A stretch of DNA of 64,000 nucleotides from Promethearchaeota archaeon (GCA_016933055.1 JAFGBS010000014.1:1-64000); one strand, 5' to 3'. Shown: positions 37,510 to 46,930, counted from the first letter of the stretch. Program-made: numbers and translations. The notes: a model not told the origin generated them from the letters alone.

Positions 37510-37839
37510 ATGGAGTTCAATGATACTACCTATAAAGCACAAGTGATTGCAGATCTATCCAACCAAGATCACTTTATCCAATTGATTGGGGTAGTGCAAG
37601 ATTGGAAAAATGGCTCAAAATTTACCTTAAAAGATGAATCGGGAGAGATATCTATTGAAGTCCCAACTGACGAACCAATCTTCCTGATTTTAAAAGATGA
37701 GATGATCGTCAAGGTATTCGGTATTGTTTCTGAAACCCTTGAGTCTGTTAAGGCTGAAATCATTTCAGATTATTCGGGGATGGATCTGGAGATTTTAAAA
37801 AAAACACGAAAATTGCGTAAACAATTTCTGCAAGATTAA
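37510..37839 (+). CDS. Small OB-fold nucleic-acid-binding protein
   Basis: 109 aa. The middle shows the five-strand pattern of an OB fold: FIQLIGVVQDWKNGSKFTLK, SGEISIEVPTDEP, EMIVKVFGIV, VKAEIISDY. This resembles small RPA-like or tRNA_anti-type domains. A short basic helical tail ends the protein. Its position between TFS and PCNA points to replication or transcription, perhaps single-stranded DNA binding. The exact family is not recognised. A TATA-like GAATATATTTAAAC lies about 35 bases upstream, so it may have its own promoter. Confidence 0.7.
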   Translation: MEFNDTTYKAQVIADLSNQDHFIQLIGVVQDWKNGSKFTLKDESGEISIEVPTDEPIFLILKDEMIVKVFGIVSETLESVKAEIISDYSGMDLEILKKTRKLRKQFLQD

Positions 37840-37970
37840 AACTCAATATTTTTGTAAACTCTCACTATTTTTATGGAAAAAATACAAGATACCAACACAT
37901 TAACAAGGTAATTTTTAAAATCACGCATTATTCATAGTCTATACTATAAGACTAAAACTTGGAGATAATT

Positions 37971-38759
37971 ATGTTCGAATTAACTATGAATGATTCACGA
38001 GCAATACAAGGTGTATTTGATGCTGTTGCAGCTATCATTGATGAGACCGAGATTAATTTCAATCCCAATGGCATAAGCCTAACGTCAATTGATGCAGGAC
38101 GAGTATGTTTAATCAGTTTGAATTTGGATAAGGAAGATTTTGATGCCTATAAGTGCGATAAAGAGGAAAAAATCGGGTTAAATATTGAAGATCTGGTTAA
38201 GATATTAAAACGAAGTTCAGTGAATGACAGCATCGTATTCCAATATGCAGATACTTCGAATAAATTGGTTATTTTAATGCAAAGTAGTGAGGGAAAGAAA
38301 ATCAGGAAATTCTCCATTACTTTAAAGGATATCAGTATGCCCCCTATTAAACCCGAATCTCTGGAGAAAATATCCTATAATAACAGCGTATCTCTCCCTA
38401 TCGGATATTTACAAGAAGCGATTAAAGATGCAGACATATATAATGATACTGTAATTATCCGTATGAATGATCAAAGTCTCGTGTTTCGATCCGAAGGCAA
38501 TGTTGGGGATACGGAATGTATTATGGATAAAGAAGATACTATGTTAACGAACTTCGTTGCATCCGATGATGCTGAGGGTACTTTTGCATTAAAATTTCTC
38601 AATCATATGTTAAAAGTTAGCTCAGTACCTAATGTAACTCAAGTAGAAGTATCTGTGAGTACGGATCAACCATTAAAAGCTTCATTCAATATTATGGGAG
38701 CAAGTTCGATAAAATATTATCTTGCTCCAAGAATTGAAGATGAGGATGAAGAATATTAG
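37971..38759 (+). CDS. pcn: DNA polymerase sliding clamp (PCNA)
   Basis: The trimeric clamp tethers DNA polymerase and other enzymes to DNA. MFELTMNDSRAIQGVFDAV, then SLTSIDAGRVCLISLNL (family: sMDpsHValv), the interdomain connector, and the C-terminal IKYYLAPRIEDEDEEY are recognisable. ATG 37971 follows GGAGA at 37961; an upstream TTG at 37959 is in frame. It is 262 aa, slightly longer than the usual ~250 because of an acidic tail. It heads the PCNA-PriL-PriS-GINS replication cluster. Confidence 0.96.
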   Translation: MFELTMNDSRAIQGVFDAVAAIIDETEINFNPNGISLTSIDAGRVCLISLNLDKEDFDAYKCDKEEKIGLNIEDLVKILKRSSVNDSIVFQYADTSNKLVILMQSSEGKKIRKFSITLKDISMPPIKPESLEKISYNNSVSLPIGYLQEAIKDADIYNDTVIIRMNDQSLVFRSEGNVGDTECIMDKEDTMLTNFVASDDAEGTFALKFLNHMLKVSSVPNVTQVEVSVSTDQPLKASFNIMGASSIKYYLAPRIEDEDEEY

Positions 38760-38837
38760 ATCTTAGAATCTATTATTCTCCCATTCTTTTTCAATTCCAT
38801 TTCGTAAGAAACATCATCATTGTAATTAGCTGAGTCT

Positions 38838-40019
38838 ATGTCATATTATAATGCATATGGTCTAGTGTACAAATATCCTTGGCTGGAAGGGGGCCGGGAG
38901 ATGTTTGATCCCATTGTAGAGAGCGAATCTGCAGAACCACTTGTAGATTACTATAACCGGTTATTCTCGGATTATTTTTCTATATACCCTGAATTGTATC
39001 AAAAATTATTAGATGTTTTTATTTTCGCATTAGATAAAAAAGAATCTGGCATAGTTCTCACTGATGATAAATTAAATATTATCCTATTTTACACGGTCAA
39101 AACCTTATTGACTGCATTTGACAACCGCATTTTAGACAATCATGTTGCCAATTTATTATCAAAATTATATCATAAACGTTTATTGCAAGAGAATCCCCAA
39201 GATCTTGTCATAATTAGTAAAAAAATGGGACTCCCTTGTCATTTTGATCGGAAGGGAAAGGATTTTGGTGGTGTGATACATCACTTTTGGGTAGAAATAC
39301 ACCAATATGTTCCTATTGCTGCATTATTACGTGATTCTAATTATCAACTTATTAACAGAATGGTCCAGAATGGAAAAGTATTCCTGATCAAGGATCATAT
39401 GGCACGTTTATTACAAGAAGTTGCACGTCGTGAGATCATCCCTGATCATCAAGGAATTAGTGGGGAATTATTAACATTATTAAAAAAAATCAATCCCATA
39501 TCAGCAATTATTAATGAAATAGCGATAATTATCGAAGAAAAGAAATATTCTCAAAGTCCGTATGAGAAAACTAATGTATACGAAAATATGGTATATGTAT
39601 TATATCCTCCTTGTATTAAATTCATTCTCAATAAAGCAACTAATGGTGTAAATTTAACACATAGCGAACGACTTCATATTGCATTCTTCTATGCAAATAC
39701 TAATCATACAGTTGAAGAAACTGTAGATGTATTTCGTACACTACCAGATTTTGATGAAAAAATCGCTCGGTATAATATAGAATTTTCTAGGGGAATTGGA
39801 GGAAAAGGGAAAAAATATTCCGTGTATAGTTGTGCAAAATTAAAAAGCATTAAGTTGTGTAAAGCAACAGATAAAGAATATGGCGATCCCATATGTGCAG
39901 AAGGAGTGTATAGAAAGGGGCACGGAGATACCAAAGTTCCAATAAAGAATCCGAAGGATTTCGTGTTTTGGAAAAACGTAGAGATTCAAAGAAAATTACA
40001 AAACATACCAAAGAAGTGA
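38838..40019 (+). CDS. priL: DNA primase large subunit
   Basis: Regulatory primase subunit carrying a [4Fe-4S] cluster. Four Cys in the C-terminal domain are visible: LYPPCIKFIL, then YSCAKL, IKLCKATD and DPICAEG. The segment SERLHIAFFY and FSRGIGGKGKKYSVYSC are typical of PriL. It is 393 aa, normal. It lies 79 bp after PCNA and overlaps PriS by four bases if PriS starts at GTG 40016. Confidence 0.95.
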   Translation: MSYYNAYGLVYKYPWLEGGREMFDPIVESESAEPLVDYYNRLFSDYFSIYPELYQKLLDVFIFALDKKESGIVLTDDKLNIILFYTVKTLLTAFDNRILDNHVANLLSKLYHKRLLQENPQDLVIISKKMGLPCHFDRKGKDFGGVIHHFWVEIHQYVPIAALLRDSNYQLINRMVQNGKVFLIKDHMARLLQEVARREIIPDHQGISGELLTLLKKINPISAIINEIAIIIEEKKYSQSPYEKTNVYENMVYVLYPPCIKFILNKATNGVNLTHSERLHIAFFYANTNHTVEETVDVFRTLPDFDEKIARYNIEFSRGIGGKGKKYSVYSCAKLKSIKLCKATDKEYGDPICAEGVYRKGHGDTKVPIKNPKDFVFWKNVEIQRKLQNIPKK

Positions 40020-41299
40020 CAAGTTTGGAAGATACAACACTCGAATTGAGAAAAAAATTCACACTGAAATATGCAGAACTTGTCAAATATTTTCCGAAAA
40101 TTCCTGAAATAGCATCTCGTGAGTTCGCATTTTTATTTTGGGATAGAAATTACATGATACGGCATCGAGGGTTTACTAATCCCCAGCACTTACTCTCAGA
40201 ATTGAAAAATATTAATCCAAAACATGTATATCATAGTGCAGCGTTGTATAAAGATCCTGCAAATAAAATCATGAGTGAAAAGGGATGGATGGGTTGTGAT
40301 TTTGTGGTAGACATCGATGCGGATCATATGGAACTTTCATGTCAAGAAAATCATGATTACTACATCTGCATGAAATGCGACTATGTACACCGAGAAAAAG
40401 TCACCAAATGTCAGAAATGTGAAGGTCCCATACGAAAACAGATATGGCTTTGTGATAAGTGCTTGGAAGCTAGTAAATATGAAGTAATAAAACTTGTAGA
40501 TGATTTTCTTCCAGATTTTGGGTTTACTAAAAATGATATTGACCTAAACTTTTCGGGCCATCGAGGGTATCATGTTCATTTGCGGGACAAATTTATTCGT
40601 ACTTTAAGTTCTGAGGAACGTCGGCAGATGGTGGATTATATTACAGGAACAAATTTTGATCCCACTGATTATCTAATATATAAATCGAGTAATGGTTATT
40701 TCATCGGCACCACGATTGATGATGCCGGATGGAAGGGGAGAATTGCTCGGAATTTCCTAAAAATTTTAACAACCCACGATTCCATCGATTCATTCAATAA
40801 GGAATATTCAAAATACAATTTGGATACTAAAATTAAGCAGATTTTATTGAATCCAGATAATCGGAATCAATTAATACACCAATTAACAATTAAAAACCAG
40901 TATTGGACCATAAAAGAGTTAGCAAAAGGAAGCTGGAAAAAAATCAAGGAGTTTCTTATCCAAGTAAGTATGTGCGATATTGACGTTCCAGTATCGATTG
41001 ACACCCATAGGTTGATCCGAGTTCAAGGTTCTATACATGGAAAAACAGGATTTTTGGTGAAACCATTAAATTACTATGATATGGTAAATTTTGAACCGTT
41101 TAGTGATCCAATAATATTTTCAACAGAAAAAGAAGCTTGTATGAAACTGGAGATAAATACTCCTATCTGCCCAGAAATTAGGATTAAGGATATAATTTAT
41201 GGACCGTATAAAAAGCATGAACAAATTGAGGTGCCAGAAGCGGTAGCAATATTTTTAACCTGTAAAGGAGTAGCAGATTTACTATCAAGGGGAAATTGA
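40016..41299 (+). CDS. priS: DNA primase catalytic (small) subunit
   Basis: Synthesises RNA/DNA primers. The catalytic DFVVDIDADHME holds the metal-binding Asp pair. A zinc cluster (ICMKCDYVHREKVTKCQKC and WLCDKCLE) follows, then FSGHRGYHVHLRD and SIDTHRLIRVQGSIHGKTG, which bind the nucleotide. GTG 40016 is preferred as it forms a GTGA overlap with the PriL stop; an ATG at 39968 would overlap by 52 bases and add 16 basic residues. The GINS gene starts at the next base after the stop. Confidence 0.95.
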   Translation: MTSLEDTTLELRKKFTLKYAELVKYFPKIPEIASREFAFLFWDRNYMIRHRGFTNPQHLLSELKNINPKHVYHSAALYKDPANKIMSEKGWMGCDFVVDIDADHMELSCQENHDYYICMKCDYVHREKVTKCQKCEGPIRKQIWLCDKCLEASKYEVIKLVDDFLPDFGFTKNDIDLNFSGHRGYHVHLRDKFIRTLSSEERRQMVDYITGTNFDPTDYLIYKSSNGYFIGTTIDDAGWKGRIARNFLKILTTHDSIDSFNKEYSKYNLDTKIKQILLNPDNRNQLIHQLTIKNQYWTIKELAKGSWKKIKEFLIQVSMCDIDVPVSIDTHRLIRVQGSIHGKTGFLVKPLNYYDMVNFEPFSDPIIFSTEKEACMKLEINTPICPEIRIKDIIYGPYKKHEQIEVPEAVAIFLTCKGVADLLSRGN

Positions 41300-41938
41300 A
41301 TGGATAAACGAGAATTTAAGACAATATACGAGGAATTGTTATTCAATTGGGAATTAGAATGCAGTTCGGAAGAAATTACGACATTTCCAGAAATGAAATT
41401 AAAGAAATTCCAAAATTTCCAAAAGGAAATTCATCAACTTGAGCATCATGCCCCCCCAACAGATGCCACGGAACAAGATAAAGCAATATTATGGGAACTA
41501 AAAAGAGAAAGTAGTAAGAATATTGATTATATCTTAAACGATCTACTCGCTATTCGTCAGGAGAAAATTATTCGAATGTGTATTGATTTGGAAGTAATCG
41601 ATCTAAAGAACTTAACTTTGTCAGAACAAGATTTTTATCGTAATTTACTATCAGCTTTTAAAGGTTACAAAAAAACTAAACAGTATTACAATGCGATCGC
41701 AGATACATGCTCTGAAGAGGAGAGCCTTATCCCTCCAGAAGAAACATGTGAACCTATGGATGCATCAACTCCCTCAAAAATTGAATATTGTGACGTTCGG
41801 ATTTTAAAAAATTGGTCAGCCTTGGTAGGACCAGATTTGGTAACCTATGGGCCATTTCAAAAAGAGGACATCGTGAGACTACCTAAAAAATCGGCACGTA
41901 TAATGGAAAAGGAGAAAATTGCTGAACTACTTGAATAA
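41300..41938 (+). CDS. GINS complex subunit (Gins15/51 type)
   Basis: GINS links MCM helicase and primase/polymerase at the archaeal replication fork. The N-terminal ~140 residues are the helical A domain. The C-terminal B domain reads VRILKNWSALVGPDLVTYGP and FQKEDIVRLPKKSARIM, the archaeal GINS signature. The A-then-B order identifies it as the Gins15 (Sld5/Psf1-like) type. It is 212 aa. It starts directly at the PriS stop (TGAATG), so the two are coupled. The PriS-GINS pairing is conserved in archaea. Confidence 0.92.
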   Translation: MDKREFKTIYEELLFNWELECSSEEITTFPEMKLKKFQNFQKEIHQLEHHAPPTDATEQDKAILWELKRESSKNIDYILNDLLAIRQEKIIRMCIDLEVIDLKNLTLSEQDFYRNLLSAFKGYKKTKQYYNAIADTCSEEESLIPPEETCEPMDASTPSKIEYCDVRILKNWSALVGPDLVTYGPFQKEDIVRLPKKSARIMEKEKIAELLE

Positions 41939-42142
41939 AATACTATCATTACAAAATGATATACACTAGAATGATAGGACAAGAATAACAAATTCTTATG
42001 AATTTTTTAGTAATTTGAAGCACCGTTACTTTGATATCTTAGAATTTCTATATGGGTGGGTTTAAAAAAAGTTAAAAAGTCATGAAGGCTTTACCCAGAT
42101 ATAAATCTTTGATTAAAAATAGATATTTAGCGTGAAATATAC

Positions 42143-42529
42143 ATGGCAAAGCGTGGACGCACCGATGCGGATATGAAAATGAAGCGTCGAAAAAGGACAT
42201 CAAGAAAAAAAGAAGCAGATATCAATAAATTGATAAATGTTTGTGTAAAAACAGGAAAAACTGTCATTGGTACACAAAGTGTACTTAACTATATTAATAC
42301 GGATAGTTTTAGAGTGATAATACTTGCTCAGAATTGCCCGGCAAACATTCAATCACAAATTGAAGCTATGATCAATGCTAAACATGAAAACAGGATACCT
42401 GTGTATGAATATCCTAATTCTAGCTGGGAATTAGGAACAGCTGCTGGTAAACCACACATGATCGCTGTAATGGGAATCATCAACCCTGGTGACTCTTCAA
42501 TTTTAGATGTGATTTCACAACAAAAATAA
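42143..42529 (+). CDS. rpl30e: Large ribosomal subunit protein eL30
   Basis: L7Ae-fold ribosomal protein. KTGKTVIGTQSVLNYI, VIILAQNCPANIQSQIE, and IPVYEYPNSSWELGTAAGKP match eL30. At 128 aa it is longer than the usual ~100 because of about 28 extra basic residues at the N-terminus (MAKRGRTDADMKMKRRKRTS). It opens the eL30-NusA-uS12-uS7 operon. In most archaea this operon continues directly from rpoA2, which here is 16 kb away. Confidence 0.95.
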   Translation: MAKRGRTDADMKMKRRKRTSRKKEADINKLINVCVKTGKTVIGTQSVLNYINTDSFRVIILAQNCPANIQSQIEAMINAKHENRIPVYEYPNSSWELGTAAGKPHMIAVMGIINPGDSSILDVISQQK

Positions 42530-42572
42530 ATTTTTATAATTCATGGATTTTATTTATGGAAATTGAGGGAAT

Positions 42573-43028
42573 ATGGGATCTGGGAAATCTATAAAATTCC
42601 AACGAGAAGAAATGGAATTAATTCGACTTTTTGATACAATAACGGGTGCAGTAACCTTAGATTGTGTAATTTTACCTGATGGTGAGGATAGTGAACGCGT
42701 CATCTTTATGGTGAATCGACAGGATTTACGAAGAGCTGTGGGTAAAAACGGAATTAATGTTAAAAAATTAAAAGAAAGACTATCGAAAACTATAGAAATT
42801 ATTGCCTACTCTGATGATTTGAACCGTTTTATAGGTTATTTGCTTTATCCGGCAAAGATCACTCAGATCACTGAACAACCAAGGAATGATAATAAAAAAG
42901 TCCTAATAGTGTCTGTAAGGCAAGAAGATAAAGGTTTGGCAATTGGTAAGAATGGACGTAATATCGAAAAAGCTAATACGTTACTACGAAGACATTATCC
43001 AGACATAGAAAGTATCATTGTAAATTAA
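42573..43028 (+). CDS. nusA: NusA-like KH-domain transcription factor
   Basis: Archaeal NusA consists of two KH domains without the S1 domain of bacteria and binds RNA. The KH signatures are RRAVGKNGINVKKLKERLS (first) and GLAIGKNGRNIEKANTLLRR (second), each with the GxxG loop. It is 151 aa, the usual length. It sits 43 bp after eL30 and before uS12, the canonical archaeal order. Confidence 0.95.
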   Translation: MGSGKSIKFQREEMELIRLFDTITGAVTLDCVILPDGEDSERVIFMVNRQDLRRAVGKNGINVKKLKERLSKTIEIIAYSDDLNRFIGYLLYPAKITQITEQPRNDNKKVLIVSVRQEDKGLAIGKNGRNIEKANTLLRRHYPDIESIIVN

Positions 43029-43204
43029 TCCCCTAATTGCATGAAATCAATGATTCTATAAAACTACACTCTGAGAAGCTTTTATATTACCACCGTTAAG
43101 ATCCGAAAAAAATAAATTCAATCTATTATTAGCACAATTCATTCTGAGTTAATAAAATTAAGAAATAGGTGTAAAATATTCCAGGTTCAAAATCTCCAAG
43201 AGGT

Positions 43205-43621
43205 ATGTATAGCGCCCGAACATTAGTTAGAAAACGTAAGAAACTTCGATGGAAAGACAGGGCATGGAAACGCTCATTCCTCCAGTTGGACAAAAAAACA
43301 GATCCCCTACAAAAGGCTCCTGCCGCGAGGGGTATTGTACTAGAAAAGGTGGGAAGAGAGTCTAAACAACCAAATAGTGCAATTCGAAAGTGTGTTCGAG
43401 TACAATTACGTAAAAATGGAAAAGTAATAACAGCCTTTTTGCCAGGTGATGGAGCTTTAACTTATATTGAAGAACATGATAGTGTTGTAGTTGAAGGAAT
43501 TGGGGGAGCAAAGGGGAGAGCAATTGGAGATCTTCCTGGAGTGCGATGGAAGGTCATTAAAGTGAACGGAGTTTCTCTGAAAGAACTCATCTACAAACGA
43601 AAAGAAAAACCGATGCGATAG
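43205..43621 (+). CDS. rps12: Small ribosomal subunit protein uS12
   Basis: uS12 lies at the decoding centre. The conserved loops [20 protein letters not shown] and [12 protein letters not shown], and the second loop [20 protein letters not shown] and [13 protein letters not shown], are intact. It is 138 aa, slightly shorter than the ~145 typical of archaea. A TATA-like TTTTATATTACC lies in the 43029-43204 gap, so uS12-uS7 may also be transcribed separately. uS7 follows 10 bp downstream. Confidence 0.97.
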   Translation: MYSARTLVRKRKKLRWKDRAWKRSFLQLDKKTDPLQKAPAARGIVLEKVGRESKQPNSAIRKCVRVQLRKNGKVITAFLPGDGALTYIEEHDSVVVEGIGGAKGRAIGDLPGVRWKVIKVNGVSLKELIYKRKEKPMR

Positions 43622-43631
43622 AGGCAGAAAT

Positions 43632-44426
43632 ATGGCGAAGAAGAAATCCTCCACGGAAATGGACACGAAAAAAGAAACTATGGAAGAAAAACAAGTAGAT
43701 TCTGAAATACAAGAAAAAGAAGAGGAATTAAAACCTGAGAAACTTGACGAAGCGTTAGATGCAAGTGAACCCGAAGAAGAAGAAGATGGAACATCAAGGG
43801 ATGAAAAATCCAAAAAGAAGAGCACAGAAATTAAACTGTTCAACCGTTGGAGTTTTGAATCATTAGAAGTTCCAGATCCAAGTTTAGAGAGGTATATTAA
43901 TCTTAACCCCGTTATTATTCCTCATTCTGGAGGAAAACACGAACATAAGAGATTTTGGAAAACCCTTCATGTATCTTTTGTAGAACGATTCATTAATAAA
44001 ATTCTTGCACCTGGTCTTGTTCGACGACGCATCAAAGGAAGAGGATCAGCATGGAATGCAGGAAAGAAACAGAAAATCTTAGGAATTATTCAGAATGCAT
44101 TTACAATTATTGAACAAAAAACCGGAGATAATCCCCTCCAAGTACTCATTGATGCAATTGTTAATGCAGCGCCTCGAGAGGAGACGACAAAGATATCTTT
44201 AGGTGGAATATCCTACCAAACAGCAGTTGATATCGCACCACAACGACGAGTAGATCTAGCAATTCGTTTATTAGTCCAAGGAGCTGTGGGACAAACATAT
44301 AATTCCCTCAAAACAATCGATGAATGCATAGCAAACGAAATTATATATGCTGCACGTAATGATCAAAACTCTCGAGCGATTAAACGAAAGGACGAAATGG
44401 AAAGAATAGCCATTTCTGCAAGATAG
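43632..44426 (+). CDS. rps7: Small ribosomal subunit protein uS7 with acidic N-terminal extension
   Basis: uS7 organises the 30S head. The C-terminal ~195 residues are the normal protein (LFNRWSFESLEVPDPSLERY, NPLQVLIDAIVNAAPREETT, AVDIAPQRRVDLAIRLL, SRAIKRKDEMERIA). The first ~65 residues form a low-complexity extension very rich in E, K and D. The ATG follows a GAGGCAGAAAT stretch ten bases after uS12. The length of 264 aa exceeds the usual ~200. EF-1-alpha, which often follows in archaea, is absent; a T-rich terminator and a minus-strand GTPase follow. Confidence 0.96.
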   Translation: MAKKKSSTEMDTKKETMEEKQVDSEIQEKEEELKPEKLDEALDASEPEEEEDGTSRDEKSKKKSTEIKLFNRWSFESLEVPDPSLERYINLNPVIIPHSGGKHEHKRFWKTLHVSFVERFINKILAPGLVRRRIKGRGSAWNAGKKQKILGIIQNAFTIIEQKTGDNPLQVLIDAIVNAAPREETTKISLGGISYQTAVDIAPQRRVDLAIRLLVQGAVGQTYNSLKTIDECIANEIIYAARNDQNSRAIKRKDEMERIAISAR

Positions 44427-44435
44427 AAAGAAAAT

Positions 44436-44450
44436 TTTTTATTTCTTTTA
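44436..44450 (+). terminator. T-rich terminator after uS7
   Basis: TTTTTTATTTCTTTT starts ten bases after the uS7 stop and ends just before the convergent Arf-like GTPase gene. Confidence 0.45.
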
Positions 44451-44451
44451 T

Positions 44452-45006
44452 TTATTGGGCTGTTACAATCCCAGAACTGGTTAGAATTAATTCCTTTTTT
44501 GTTTGAGATAATATAATATCCCGCATTGCTTCCATATTAGACCTTTTAATCGCTATCATACCATAAGTCTTTACGCCTAAACGTTTAGAGACCTCTTCCG
44601 GAGTGAGACTACCGACCAAATCTTGCTTATTTGCAATAGCGATGATCTCGCTACCCAATTTTTTTCCGTATTTCTCTAGCATGGTTTTGGTTTCATTAAC
44701 ATTTTTTTCCGATGAATCTGTCACAACAACTGTTAGTCCAGAACCTTTGATCCATTCATCCCACAAAAACTGGAAACGTTTTTGACCCCCAAAATCCCAG
44801 ACCATCACTGATATGGTATTATTTTCGCATTCTTCGAAGTCAATTTTTTCAACATCTACGCCAATAGTTGGGATCCGCTGAATTTGTATTTCCTTTCCTT
44901 GAAGAAGGCGTAGTAATGATGTTTTCCCGACTCCCCCTTCACCGATAAAAATACATTTTGAACCGTTATCGATCATCGTTGACCACAATGTCTTGTAGTG
45001 AGTCAA
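44452..45006 (-). CDS. Arf/Arl-like small GTPase
   Basis: All nucleotide motifs are present: P-loop GEGGVGKTS, switch I PTIG, switch II WDFGGQ, and NKQD, the form typical of Arf/Arl rather than Ras/Rab (NKxD). There is no N-terminal glycine for myristoylation after the start and no C-terminal prenylation Cys. The product is 184 aa; an internal ATG (MIDNGSKCIFIG) would shorten it by ten. It is on the same strand as, and 64 bp downstream of, the helical repeat protein at 45071-46930, so the two may be co-transcribed. Asgard genomes are known for many such GTPases. Confidence 0.9.
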   Translation of the reverse strand: MTHYKTLWSTMIDNGSKCIFIGEGGVGKTSLLRLLQGKEIQIQRIPTIGVDVEKIDFEECENNTISVMVWDFGGQKRFQFLWDEWIKGSGLTVVVTDSSEKNVNETKTMLEKYGKKLGSEIIAIANKQDLVGSLTPEEVSKRLGVKTYGMIAIKRSNMEAMRDIILSQTKKELILTSSGIVTAQ

Positions 45007-45070
45007 GGGAAAAATAGACGTAAATGGATTTATTTGAGGGTATTATCTAAATAATACAGCACAATATCAC

Positions 45071-46930
45071 TCATTTGTTTTTTTTTTTACTTGCTTTGCG
45101 TATTAATTCTTTAAATACCTGTATTTGTTTTTCTTCCTCGGGTATTTCTACATTTGTCCTATATTCCTCTTCAGTTAGGTGTTGTTCACGTTTTTGTTCC
45201 TCTTTTTGTTTTACCACTCCTGAAATCATCTTAGATATATTCTGGAGCTCTTGAAGTTCTTGTTGCTTACGGAAATCTTCAGCTTGTTTCTGCGCTTTTT
45301 GTTGCTGCTTTTCTTGCTGTTGGACTAGTTGCTTTAATTGCAAATCAGAAAGTTGTTGGTTTTTCAACTTAAGAATTTTCTCAATTTCTTCTTCCATATA
45401 CGGAATCTGTTCAAACCATTTTAGAGTTTTAAATTTTTCAATAGCTTCCTCGTAGGCACGAATAGCACTGTCAAATTCTAAATTCTTTTCATATTTTTTG
45501 GCTTCATCTAAATATTTAAATGCTGTATTCTCAATTGATTGAATAGATTGTTGCTGTTCTTGGAATTTAAGGAGACTGGCTTTTTGAGACTCCTTTTCAA
45601 TATCAAATTCTTTCATGTAATTTATAATTCGGGATAAAAAATCCTCCAATAATGAAATAGCATGATTTTTAATATGTTCTAAAGTTTCGATTCTTTGTTT
45701 ACGTATGTCTAAATTTTTATACAAAATGTCTATGATAGATTGTACTTTCGATTTTTCCTCCGACCATTGCGATTTTTCTATCAAATGATGGGCAACTTTA
45801 TACAACTCAATTTTTCGTTTGGATGACGGTTCATCTGTACCTTCGATTTGGGAAGCATCAGTTATAGTTTCAAATACTTGTTGTTCGTAAGATTTCGTTT
45901 TAGGTTGCAGAGAAGAAGATTCTGTTGAATGGAAGGGTTTACCTTTCTCATTTTCTTTCTCCAATATTTTTTCCTTAAAATATTTACGGATGTCATCACT
46001 AAGACGAATTTTTTCGATATACGCAAGATGCTCTTGCTGTTCCATTAATTCATGCTGAAATTGATTTTCCCTAACCGTAGAAATTATTTCGGTTAATCGA
46101 GATACTCCATCCTGCCATCCTACATTGATAAGATTTTGTGCAGCTTGTTGCAAAATTTGGTAGATAGAGGCATAATTGAGATTATCAATTGCTACTTCAC
46201 ATTCTCGAATAAGCTGGGATCCCCTAATTAAATAGTTATATTGGTTTTTTTTACGCTCATCGAACTCCTTAATACTAATCTTCCGAGACTCAATTTCTTT
46301 TTGGAGAGTTTCTCGACTTTTTCGAAACACATCAAAATCCTCTAATTCTGGTTGAACTATCTGCTTTTGGAGAGATATGTTATAATTCTTTAAGTCTTGA
46401 ACCCATTGATCTATCTGTTCTCGTATTCGTGGAGTATATGATTGCCATCCAATAGAATTCAGCAAAATTATCGCTTGATTATAATTTTTTATTGCTTGTT
46501 CAAAGTTTTTTTGGTTGGCAAGAGTAACTCCCGCATCCATTAAATCAAAGGCTTCTCTCTGGATATTTTCTTCATGCTGTTTGTGCAATTCAAATTCTTT
46601 GAGACTTTGATTTTGGGTGCGATATAACCTTCGGGGGGTTTCTAACTGGGATTTTTCTTCAACAACCGTTGTATCTTCACTTTTTATTGGGATACTTATC
46701 TCTTCAGTGATCGATTCCCGTAATTCTTGGATTACTTCCTGAATTTTTTTAGTGATATTTGTCCATCGCAATTCATTTAAAATATCAATTAATTCCAAAT
46801 ATATCGTAATTGCTTCCTCTTTCTTATCTTCGTTAACAAGAGATTCGGCTTGTTGCAACATCAAAAATGCTTTGTCTTGCAGTTCCCGTACATCACTTTT
46901 ACGTTTTTGTACATCGTCCTTAAATTCCAT
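45071..46930 (-). CDS. Helical repeat protein with five W-ended TPR-like modules
   Basis: 619 aa from ATG 46930; a TTG at 46948 adds six residues. Modules such as EAFDLMDAGVTLANQKNFEQ, AIKNYNQAIILLNSIGW and FDSAIRAYEEAIEKFKTLKW repeat the pattern of the giant protein at the window start. Conserved tryptophans are at about residues 62, 168, 278, 395 and 511 when numbered from the TTG; spacing here varies (106, 110, 117, 116). Between modules lie charged Q/E/K-rich helices; the C-end is poly-basic (KASKKKNK). No catalytic motif. It lies between an Arf-like GTPase gene and a divergent roadblock/longin-like gene. A scaffold or GTPase-effector role is inference. Confidence 0.85.
   Translation of the reverse strand: MEFKDDVQKRKSDVRELQDKAFLMLQQAESLVNEDKKEEAITIYLELIDILNELRWTNITKKIQEVIQELRESITEEISIPIKSEDTTVVEEKSQLETPRRLYRTQNQSLKEFELHKQHEENIQREAFDLMDAGVTLANQKNFEQAIKNYNQAIILLNSIGWQSYTPRIREQIDQWVQDLKNYNISLQKQIVQPELEDFDVFRKSRETLQKEIESRKISIKEFDERKKNQYNYLIRGSQLIRECEVAIDNLNYASIYQILQQAAQNLINVGWQDGVSRLTEIISTVRENQFQHELMEQQEHLAYIEKIRLSDDIRKYFKEKILEKENEKGKPFHSTESSSLQPKTKSYEQQVFETITDASQIEGTDEPSSKRKIELYKVAHHLIEKSQWSEEKSKVQSIIDILYKNLDIRKQRIETLEHIKNHAISLLEDFLSRIINYMKEFDIEKESQKASLLKFQEQQQSIQSIENTAFKYLDEAKKYEKNLEFDSAIRAYEEAIEKFKTLKWFEQIPYMEEEIEKILKLKNQQLSDLQLKQLVQQQEKQQQKAQKQAEDFRKQQELQELQNISKMISGVVKQKEEQKREQHLTEEEYRTNVEIPEEEKQIQVFKELIRKASKKKNK

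Noticed and set aside
43181-43197. T-arm-like sequence CCAGGTTCAAAATCTCC suggestive of a tRNA
   Set aside because: The arms do not pair, and there is no acceptor, D or anticodon stem in the surrounding 175 bases. I found no credible tRNA or rRNA gene in the window.
45074-45090. Long T run on the plus strand resembling a terminator
   Set aside because: It is the complement of a Lys-rich coding tail of the minus-strand helical repeat gene, not a signal at the end of a plus-strand gene.
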